Notes under the pieces: model-generated | What the model was told of the DNA's origin: nothing | The model's input: only the letters and a program-made list of their open reading frames with translations | The model's database searches: none | Position numbers and translations under genes: made by a program | Source: Candidatus Aegiribacteria sp. | GTDB lineage: Bacteria; Fermentibacterota; Fermentibacteria; Fermentibacterales; Fermentibacteraceae | Length of the DNA: 11,546 nt | Assembly: GCA_021107345.1 (NCBI GenBank) | Contig: JAIOSX010000158.1 | Coordinates: 1 to 11,546 of the forward strand | Direction: 5' to 3' | Part shown: piece by piece, positions 6,776 through 11,546 of the stretch | Numbering within the stretch: the stretch's first letter is position 1 | Layout: every line of letters starts with the position of its first letter

Positions 6776-7384
6776 TTAGAGTATTCTGAATACCGCCGTA
6801 ACCTTTCCTACAATCCTTACATCTTCATCTTCATCATTTAATATAATAGGTTTGTAATTAGGGTTATCAGAATACAGTTCTATCCTGGTGCTAAACCTGA
6901 AGAACCGTTTGACGGTTGCCTCATCTCCAATTCTGACAACTGCTATTTCCCCCTGTTCCACGAATGGCTGGGGACGAACCAGAACAAGGTCTCCTTCAAG
7001 AATTGCGGCGTTTATCATGCTGTCGCCTTTTACCCTGAGGTAAAACATCCCGTCGGTTCTTGCCATATCGGCTGATACAGGCAGGTAATCCTCAATGTTC
7101 TGTTCAGCCAACAGCGGCAGACCAGCGGCAACGGTTCCGATAAGTGGAACTTTCCTGGTGGTTTCATCGTTTTCTCTAACCACTTTCAGTGCCCTTGCGG
7201 TACCATCTGCCCTTATCAGGTAACCCTTTTCCACCAGTCTGTCTATATGGTCTTTTACGCCTTTTGTACTTTTCAGTTCGAAGTGCTTCTGTATATCTCT
7301 TATGCTTGGCGCATACGAGTGCTCGTCTATGAAATCGCAGATATAATCCAGAACCTGTTTCTGACGATCCGTGATTTTCCTCAT
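6776..7384 (-). CDS. lexA: LexA repressor (SOS regulator, self-cleaving)
   Basis: 202 residues, the standard LexA length. The N-terminal winged helix has TDRQKQVLDYI (5-15), SYAPSIRDIQKHF (23-35) with the recognition helix around STKGVKDHIDRL (39-50), and a wing GYLIRADGTARAL. The C-terminal S24 peptidase-like domain shows the cleavage site A87-G88 in GTVAAGLP, the catalytic S122 in KGDSM and K159 in EATVKRF. Role: represses DNA-damage genes and cleaves itself when stimulated by RecA filaments on single-stranded DNA. ATG 7384 is preceded by AGGAGGT with 8 nt spacing. The recognition helix differs from both E. coli and Bacillus LexA, so the operator may be lineage-specific. It is divergent from the small Cys-rich gene, and the promoter region holds a palindrome suited to autoregulation. 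Confidence 0.96.
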   Translation of the reverse strand: MRKITDRQKQVLDYICDFIDEHSYAPSIRDIQKHFELKSTKGVKDHIDRLVEKGYLIRADGTARALKVVRENDETTRKVPLIGTVAAGLPLLAEQNIEDYLPVSADMARTDGMFYLRVKGDSMINAAILEGDLVLVRPQPFVEQGEIAVVRIGDEATVKRFFRFSTRIELYSDNPNYKPIILNDEDEDVRIVGKVTAVFRIL

Positions 7385-7402
7385 CAGTTATTACCTCCTG
7401 CC

Positions 7403-7432
7403 TATACATATGTTTACTTGTGAAAATGTCAA
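7403..7432 (-). promoter_or_regulatory. lexA promoter with candidate LexA operator
   Basis: On the minus strand TTGACA (7432-7427) is a perfect -35. The -10 region falls within TATGTATAGG (best reading TATGTA at 16 nt, or TATAGG at 20 nt). Across it lies a 14-bp palindrome, TATACATATGTTTA (7403-7416, plus strand), with one mismatched pair and a perfect ACATATGT core. Its position, covering the -10 about 20 nt before the lexA start codon, is what autorepression requires. It resembles neither the E. coli CTG-N10-CAG nor the Gram-positive GAAC-N4-GTTC box. That LexA binds it is inference. Confidence 0.5.
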
Positions 7433-7460
7433 GATGTTAACCAGCAGCCTTATGATTGAC

Positions 7461-7488
7461 TTTCCAGTTGTATAATTACATATATAAT
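7461..7488 (+). promoter_or_regulatory. promoter of the desulforedoxin-like gene
   Basis: A perfect -10 TATAAT (7483-7488) lies 16 nt after TTTCCA (7461-7466, four of six -35 positions). An alternative -35, TTGACT (7456-7461), would need a 21-nt spacer. Transcription would start near 7495, about 33 nt before ATG 7528. The promoter is divergent from that of lexA, with about 45 nt between this -10 region and the lexA -35. Confidence 0.5.
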
Positions 7489-7527
7489 GGGTAGGAATTT
7501 GTGGTTCATCATATCAGGGAGGTTGTA

Positions 7528-7683
7528 ATGGAAAGCGTTAAAAAGGGTGATGTTCTCGTATGTTCTAAATGCGGTGTTGAACTGGAAGTCACAAAAAACT
7601 GTGAATGTTCAGACTGCGAAATAGTATGCTGCGGCACGGCAATGGAAGTATCCGAAAAACCTTCAGGGTGCTGCTGCTGCTAA
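7528..7683 (+). CDS. small Cys-rich desulforedoxin-like metal-binding protein
   Basis: 51 residues from ATG 7528, with a strong AGGGAGGT site at 7516-7523; an upstream in-frame GTG (7501) lies before this site and is rejected. The arrangement VCSKCG (C12, C15) followed by EIVCCGTAMEV (C34, C35) is the desulforedoxin / desulfoferrodoxin N-terminal pattern 'C..C ... LVCCG..M', which holds an Fe(SCys)4 or Zn centre. Between them is an extra Cys group, NCECSDC (C25, C27, C30), and the protein ends in four consecutive Cys (48-51); 11 of 51 residues are Cys. A small cytoplasmic electron carrier or metal-binding protein in oxidative stress or anaerobic metabolism is likely; the extra Cys could bind a second metal. 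It lies upstream of the radical SAM gene with a 108-nt gap and opposite lexA. Confidence 0.85.
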   Translation: MESVKKGDVLVCSKCGVELEVTKNCECSDCEIVCCGTAMEVSEKPSGCCCC

Positions 7684-7791
7684 TAGGCCTGCAAATCCCA
7701 TCTGTCTTATATTACGATAGAAATCGCGACCGTAAACAGGTTGCGGAAAATCGGATATCATGTGGACAGAAACGCAGCGAGAGGTTTTCGA

Positions 7792-9222
7792 GTGAAAGTT
7801 GCCCTGGTTTATCCCCGATGGGACTGGATCGAGTACAACGGACTCGCTGAACCGTTGGGGCTGCTGCAGCTGATTTCATCTCTGCGGAATGCTGGCCACC
7901 AGGTGGAGTTTCTGGACTATTCCTTCTGCAGCACACTGAACGAGCTTGACGAAAAAGCCGCCGGAGCGGGTCTTATAGGAGTTGCCATTTCTGCCGCAGC
8001 CAAGATGGACAGGGCAGACATTGTTACCAGGCACCTGAAAAGCGCAGTTTCGAATGCTCTCTTTCTTGCCGGTGGAGCATACCCGAGCATTTTCCCTGGA
8101 GAGACACTTGAGAGTAGTCCATTTGATTTTGTTCTTGTGGGTGAAGCCGAGGATTCTATCGTTGAACTGTCTGACGCAATCGCAAACGGAAACGATCCGT
8201 GGAGTATACAAAACCTTGTATACCTCAGGGACAACAAGCTCGTTGAAAACCCCAGAAGACCGGTTCCTGCAGACCTTGATGCCCTGCCTTTCCCGGCCCG
8301 CGATGTTGTGGACTACGATTCGTATCTTGCCGAGGGTATGTCCGAATACGGGATGATAACGACTCGCGGCTGCCCGTTCAACTGCTTATACTGCAAACCC
8401 AGTACAGATTTCATCTTCGGAGGAAACATAAGGTACCGGAGTGCGGGAAATGTTGTGAAGGAGATTACCCAGCTGGCCGAGATCAGATCTGTCAGGAAGC
8501 TCCCCGTTTTCTTCAAGGACGATACCATTACAATGCACCCAGCAGACTGGTTCGAGACTCTGAGAGATCTGCTTCGCAATGAGGGTATCGAACTGTACTG
8601 GCACTGTAACAGCAGGGTTGATACGGTATCACGCAAAAAAATCCGCGTTATGGCCGAAAGCGGTTGCCGCTGCATATCATTCGGAGTGGAAAGCGGCAGT
8701 CAGAAGATCCTGGATTTTTACCGTAAGGGAACAACGCCCGAACAAGCCGAGAAGGCATTTGAGTGGTGTCATGAATTCGGAGTTGAAGCAACTGCCAATC
8801 TCATGATAGGCTTTCCCATGGAGAATGAGGATGATATAAGGGCAACCTACGAACATCTGAAAAGGCTCAAACCCGATGATATCATCGTGTATTTCTCAAC
8901 AGCGATTCCAGGCAGGTACATTCATGACTGGGCAAGGGAGAACGGTTACCTGGCCAACGACACAAATCCCGAACTGCTTGATCCCGCCAGAAACAGGGCA
9001 TGCGAAATCATGAATATGCGCCTTCCTTTCCTTGACCTTGACGACGTAATCCACTGGAAGAGACGTATCGAGAGATACCGCAGCTGGCGCAAGGTATCCA
9101 GTTACAATAATATCAGGCAATGGGCCATCGAACTTGTACATCACCCCGGTTCCGCGACGAAGAAAGCTTACAGGGTTATACGGGGTTTCGGCGGCAGGGG
9201 GGAAGACGTAATAAGTAAATAG
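7792..9222 (+). CDS. B12-binding-type radical SAM protein (BchE/P-methylase-like class)
   Basis: 476 residues. Residues 1-165 form a Rossmann-like cobalamin-binding-type domain (MKVALVYPRW, PLGLLQLISSLRNAGHQVEFLD, LAGGAYPSIFP, FDFVLVGEAE); like BchE-type proteins it lacks the His of the DxHxxG motif. The radical SAM core follows: TTRGCPFNCLYC with C194, C198 and C201 for the 4Fe-4S cluster, then VFFKDDTITM, YWHCNSRVD, CISFGVESGSQKILDFYRKG and ANLMIGFPMENEDD. Members methylate unreactive carbons or phosphorus, or rearrange rings in cofactors, lipids and natural products; the substrate cannot be read. GTG 7792 is chosen because GAGAGG (7779-7784) lies 7 nt upstream and the protein then starts exactly at the domain's first strand; TTG 7741 would add 17 unlikely residues. 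A terminator follows at 9248-9280. No obvious partner biosynthetic genes are adjacent. Confidence 0.92.
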   Translation: MKVALVYPRWDWIEYNGLAEPLGLLQLISSLRNAGHQVEFLDYSFCSTLNELDEKAAGAGLIGVAISAAAKMDRADIVTRHLKSAVSNALFLAGGAYPSIFPGETLESSPFDFVLVGEAEDSIVELSDAIANGNDPWSIQNLVYLRDNKLVENPRRPVPADLDALPFPARDVVDYDSYLAEGMSEYGMITTRGCPFNCLYCKPSTDFIFGGNIRYRSAGNVVKEITQLAEIRSVRKLPVFFKDDTITMHPADWFETLRDLLRNEGIELYWHCNSRVDTVSRKKIRVMAESGCRCISFGVESGSQKILDFYRKGTTPEQAEKAFEWCHEFGVEATANLMIGFPMENEDDIRATYEHLKRLKPDDIIVYFSTAIPGRYIHDWARENGYLANDTNPELLDPARNRACEIMNMRLPFLDLDDVIHWKRRIERYRSWRKVSSYNNIRQWAIELVHHPGSATKKAYRVIRGFGGRGEDVISK

Positions 9223-9247
9223 AATAGTGAGATATTCGTTTTTTGTA

Positions 9248-9280
9248 AAACCGCCCGATAGAAAACCGGGCGGTTTCTTT
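9248..9280 (+). terminator. intrinsic terminator after the radical SAM gene
   Basis: A perfect 10-bp stem, AAACCGCCCG (9248-9257) with CGGGCGGTTT (9267-9276), 9-nt loop, followed by CTTTATT. It is placed 25 nt after the stop at 9222. Read on the minus strand the stem is followed by only TTTTAC, so it may also stop, less well, the facing gene that ends at 9301. Confidence 0.85.
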
Positions 9281-9300
9281 ATTGAATCAAGGTTGTTTTT

Positions 9301-9738
9301 CTAATCCTCAATAAGATCGCTGAAGAATATCAGGAATGCCGCAATTCTTTCAGACATATTAGCATGAGTTCCTTCAGCGTATAGAATGACCTGGAAATGG
9401 CTGTTCTCAACCGTTCCGTCGCTTTGGATCTCGGCGACTTTCATGAAACTCGTATCGGTGAGTCTTCCGTTTCCGTTCAGGGTGTAAAGCTCACGAAATG
9501 AATCGTCCTCAATGCTGCCATCTTCATCTATGTAGCCAAGAGTATGAAATGAATCGTCTTCAATTCTTCCATCGTCCTTTATATATCCGAGAATTTCAAA
9601 GGAAGCGTTTTCTATTCTACCGTTATCTCTTATATAAGCAACCGTAGTAAAGTTGCTTCCTTCAAGTCTTATGTCACCGGAGGTGGCAGGAACTGCCAGC
9701 AGGAGCATGGTTACAGTTATTACAAGTAGGTTCCTCAT
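9301..9738 (-). CDS. small exported protein of five exact 17-residue repeats
   Basis: 145 residues from ATG 9738, which has a very strong AAAGGAGG site; a more upstream in-frame start (9792) precedes that site and is rejected. The signal peptide is MRNLLVITVTMLLLAVPATS, cut near residue 20-21. Residues 31-115 are five consecutive repeats of exactly 17 residues with consensus xxLGYIxDDGRIEDxSF: copies begin at 31, 48, 65, 82 and 99. A half repeat precedes them (DIRLEGSNF, 22-30) and the complementary half follows (QVILYAEG, 116-123), so strands from the two ends could complete a sixth unit and close a ring-like beta fold. The C-terminal 20 residues (MSERIAAFLIFFSDLIED) are probably one amphipathic helix. 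It resembles short 'GYI..DG.I.D' repeat proteins of the beta-flower kind; function unknown. It is divergent from the HHH-MBL gene. Confidence 0.82.
   Translation of the reverse strand: MRNLLVITVTMLLLAVPATSGDIRLEGSNFTTVAYIRDNGRIENASFEILGYIKDDGRIEDDSFHTLGYIDEDGSIEDDSFRELYTLNGNGRLTDTSFMKVAEIQSDGTVENSHFQVILYAEGTHANMSERIAAFLIFFSDLIED
9394..9648 (-). repeat. five tandem 51-bp coding repeats
   Basis: These are the DNA of the five 17-residue units. Copies 2 and 3 (minus strand, about 9597-9496) are most alike, sharing GAAGA-GATTCATTTC-type ends and GGCTA/GGATATAT centres; copies 4 and 5 have diverged. The exact 51-bp period without any insertion suggests growth by internal duplication under structural constraint. 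Confidence 0.75.
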
Positions 9739-9754
9739 TAGAACCTCCTTTCTT

Positions 9755-9792
9755 ATTATAGGTATGCTTAACCTGAAAGCGAGGATTGTCAA
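9755..9792 (-). promoter_or_regulatory. possible promoter of the repeat-protein gene
   Basis: The minus strand carries TATAAT (9760-9755), a perfect -10, about 17 nt before the ATG at 9738, and a perfect TTGACA at 9792-9787. They are 26 nt apart, too far for one standard promoter, so the -10 is probably used with a weaker -35, or with an activator. Confidence 0.35.
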
Positions 9793-9795
9793 GTA

Positions 9796-10896
9796 ATGAA
9801 CTGGATTTTGGCTATATTACTATCTTTTTCATTATTATCAAACGACTATGTCAATATCAACACTGCGGATGAAGAGGCACTTCAGGTGCTTCCGGGTATC
9901 GGTCCGGTCAAGGCTTCCAGTATAGTTGCGTACAGATCTCTATTCGGTCCTTTCATGGAACTATCCGAGCTTGAATACGTAAGCGGTATCGGTCCTGGAA
10001 CAGTCGCGATGCTCGAAGATCTGGTTTTCATAGACACCTCCCTTATCTCCGCTGCAGACACTCTTCACTGGATCGAAAAAGTGGATTCTCTCTCCCCCGC
10101 TTTGATCGTGTCCTATCTGGATGTCGGTCAGGGGGACGCGATTCTGGTGGAAGCTGTCGGCGGGCAAACTCTTTTATTCGACGGAGGGCCTGACGCAAGA
10201 GGCCCCCTTGAACCGTCTGTTGTATACAGGCTTCTGGAACTGGATGTTGATACCATCGACATTCTTTCATTCTCGCACCCCCATGCGGACCACGTCGGAG
10301 GCCTTGCTTCGGTAATGAGAAACTTCACCGTTCTTGAGGTGATGGATCCAGGAATGCCCTTTTCTTCCTGGTTATACGAGGACTTCCTCAACTCGGTCAT
10401 GGATGAGGGTTGCGACTACAGATTTCTTGAAGCGGGAATGACATTCCAGCTTTCACCGGTTGTTACAGTTTGTGTAGTGTACCTCGGCTCGGAGGGAGCC
10501 GATCTCAATATAAACGAGAGTTCTGCTCTTCTAAGAATTACATGCGGAAACTTCTCTACTCTTCTCACCGGTGACATGGAGGAGGAATCGGAACGAAACT
10601 GTACTCCCGACGCTCTACCTGTTACAGTATTGAAAGTGCCCCATCATGGAAGTCTCACTTCCATCTTTCCGCCGTACCTGAGAAGGTTGAGCCCTCAGGC
10701 AGCGGTATTCTCAGCAGGCAGGAATAACAGTTTCGGTCATCCGCATCCGCGAGTTATTGAGATCTACAGAGAACTGGGTTCTGAAATCTTGCGAACTGAC
10801 ACTCAGGGAACTATTGTTGTGCAAACTGACGGTGAGGTTTTCAGTATATCAACTCTAATGGCGGGATTCTATCCGGGGATTAACATTGAGAATTAG
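9796..10896 (+). CDS. secreted ComEA-like helix-hairpin-helix domain fused to a ComEC-type metallo-beta-lactamase domain
   Basis: 366 residues. N-terminal hydrophobic segment NWILAILLSFSLLS (2-15) without a basic n-region acts as signal or anchor. Residues 18-80 are a ComEA-type double helix-hairpin-helix: VNINTADEEALQVLPGIGPVKA and YVSGIGPGTVAML, which bind DNA non-specifically in ComEA. Residues 103-355 are the metallo-beta-lactamase domain found at the C-terminus of ComEC: SYLDVGQGDAILVE, LLFDGGPD, HPHADHVGG (H161, H163, D165, H166), LLTGDME (D260), KVPHHGS (H283, H284) and FGHPHP (H315). All usual metal ligands are present. The ComEC membrane channel is absent, so this is a stand-alone extracytoplasmic hydrolase, perhaps a nuclease acting on extracellular DNA; related secreted MBL/HHH proteins exist. 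GAGG lies 11 nt before the ATG, rather far. It overlaps the next gene by 11 nt. Confidence 0.9.
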   Translation: MNWILAILLSFSLLSNDYVNINTADEEALQVLPGIGPVKASSIVAYRSLFGPFMELSELEYVSGIGPGTVAMLEDLVFIDTSLISAADTLHWIEKVDSLSPALIVSYLDVGQGDAILVEAVGGQTLLFDGGPDARGPLEPSVVYRLLELDVDTIDILSFSHPHADHVGGLASVMRNFTVLEVMDPGMPFSSWLYEDFLNSVMDEGCDYRFLEAGMTFQLSPVVTVCVVYLGSEGADLNINESSALLRITCGNFSTLLTGDMEEESERNCTPDALPVTVLKVPHHGSLTSIFPPYLRRLSPQAAVFSAGRNNSFGHPHPRVIEIYRELGSEILRTDTQGTIVVQTDGEVFSISTLMAGFYPGINIEN

Positions 10897-11546
10897 AACT
10901 AAGCTTGCCCCTTACTTTTACATCCTCCCTGCACTGATCATAGTGCTGGTTTTCAGAACCCTGCCTATTCTCAGTTCCTTTACGGCTTCATTCACGGATT
11001 ATGACATCGGCGGATTCCACGGGTTCGTCGGCTTTGCAAATTATGCTCGTATGCTTTCCGATGCCCGTTTCTGGCAGAGCGTTCTGAATACGGTTTTCTT
11101 TGTTCTGGGCGTTGTCCCTGCCGGATTACTGATTCCACTGTTCCTTGCGATGCTTCTAAGGCGCAAACTGGCGGGGAAGAGTTTTTACAGAACTCTTTAT
11201 TTCCTTCCGGTTGTAACATCTGCGGTGGCTATCTCCGTCGTATGGACCTGGCTTTACAACCCGGAAGCAGGTCCCATAAACCAGATTATCACCGCCCTCG
11301 GCGGAGAGCCTCTGATGTGGCTGCGGGAACCCCGCGGCATTTTCGAAATGATGCTGTCTCCGCTTGGAATACACCCGAAGGGAATTCTGGCAGGACCCAG
11401 CCTGGCCCTGGTATCACTGATGCTGGTCAGTGTATGGAAGAGTACCGGGTATAATACCGTGCTGTTCCTGGCAGGTCTCGAAAACATTGACGAGACATAT
11501 TACGAAGCGGCAAAACTGGACGGAGCGGGTGCCTGGGGATCATTCC
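10886..11546 (+). CDS. sugar-type ABC transporter permease (MalF/UgpA family), 3' end outside window
   Basis: 220 residues are visible from TTG 10886. The start lies within the last codons of the HHH-MBL gene, with GGGG at 10875-10878, 7 nt upstream; no ATG is available before the first membrane span. Membrane segments: about 11-28 (YILPALIIVLVFRTLPIL), 58-85 (VLNTVFFVLGVVPAGLLIP), 100-120 (FLPVVTSAVAISVVWTWLY) and 170-200 (SLALVSLMLVSVWKSTGYN). The frame ends in the EAA signature, YYEAAKLDGAGAWGSF, where the permease touches the ATPase subunit. Members import oligosaccharides, glycerol phosphate or similar solutes in a complex of two permeases, an ATPase and a lipid-anchored binding protein. 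A second permease is expected just to the right. A slightly longer periplasmic loop (about 133-168, PLMWLREPRGIFEMM and GIHPKG) precedes the fourth span. Confidence 0.9.
   Translation, partial: MRIRTKLAPYFYILPALIIVLVFRTLPILSSFTASFTDYDIGGFHGFVGFANYARMLSDARFWQSVLNTVFFVLGVVPAGLLIPLFLAMLLRRKLAGKSFYRTLYFLPVVTSAVAISVVWTWLYNPEAGPINQIITALGGEPLMWLREPRGIFEMMLSPLGIHPKGILAGPSLALVSLMLVSVWKSTGYNTVLFLAGLENIDETYYEAAKLDGAGAWGSF

Noticed and set aside
7501..7527. GTG 7501 as start of the Cys-rich protein
   Set aside because: The strong AGGGAGGT site lies downstream of it and fits ATG 7528; the transcript probably begins only a few nt before 7501.
7741..7791. TTG 7741 as start of the radical SAM protein
   Set aside because: GTG 7792 has a perfect ribosome site and starts at the first strand of the domain.
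9739..9792. N-terminal extension of the repeat protein
   Set aside because: It would place extra residues ahead of a complete signal peptide and upstream of the strong AAAGGAGG site.
10992..11487. Minus-strand open frames opposite the permease
   Set aside because: They are antisense shadows of a clear membrane protein frame, rich in Arg, Pro and Ser, without ribosome sites or family motifs.
1..11546. CRISPR arrays, tRNA or rRNA genes, riboswitches
   Set aside because: No regularly spaced direct repeats outside coding repeats, no cloverleaf with T-loop sequence, and no long structured leader were seen on either strand.

Overview
The window reads as bacterial chromosome of moderate GC, with short intergenic gaps, Shine-Dalgarno sites and recognisable -35/-10 boxes. 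No gene fixes the taxonomy. Several secreted, repetitive, poorly conserved proteins, a lexA with its own kind of operator, and frequent non-ATG starts are compatible with an environmental or uncultured lineage, possibly of the FCB/candidate-phylum type; that placement is inference only.

Left part (1-3440). After the tail of an unidentified gene comes an exported beta-propeller-like protein (113-1336, +), then a remnant of an IS91-like (Y2/rolling-circle type) transposase (1349-1663, +), a secreted protein of unknown function with its own promoter (1722-2624, -), the C-terminal half of a nitroreductase-family gene (2730-3128, -) and a second IS91-like remnant (3131-3262, +) abutting the broken nitroreductase. 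The two transposase pieces are non-equivalent parts of one protein type in permuted order, so this stretch has been rearranged by mobile DNA.

Middle part (3442-7384). A two-gene operon on the minus strand encodes a DUF89/ARMT1-type metal-dependent phosphatase followed 5 nt later by a class IIB HAD phosphatase. Divergent from it is a phosphoglycolate-phosphatase-like HAD hydrolase that appears to start at CTG. Its 3' end overlaps tail-to-tail with a DUF4097 lipoprotein built on a recurring SNGSI motif. LexA follows, with a promoter and a 14-bp palindrome that is a candidate autoregulatory operator.

Right part (7385-11546). Divergent from lexA is a 51-residue Cys-rich desulforedoxin-like protein, then a B12-binding-type radical SAM enzyme ending in a strong terminator. 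A small exported protein made of five exact 17-residue repeats faces it. Divergent from that is a secreted ComEA/ComEC-like fusion (helix-hairpin-helix plus metallo-beta-lactamase), overlapping by 11 nt the TTG start of a sugar-type ABC transporter permease that runs off the window.

Most of the window is ordinary housekeeping and envelope content. I see no multi-gene defence or biosynthetic system. The most interesting items are the 17-residue repeat protein, the permuted transposase halves around a truncated gene, the lexA operator, the HHH-MBL fusion and the cluster of non-ATG starts.
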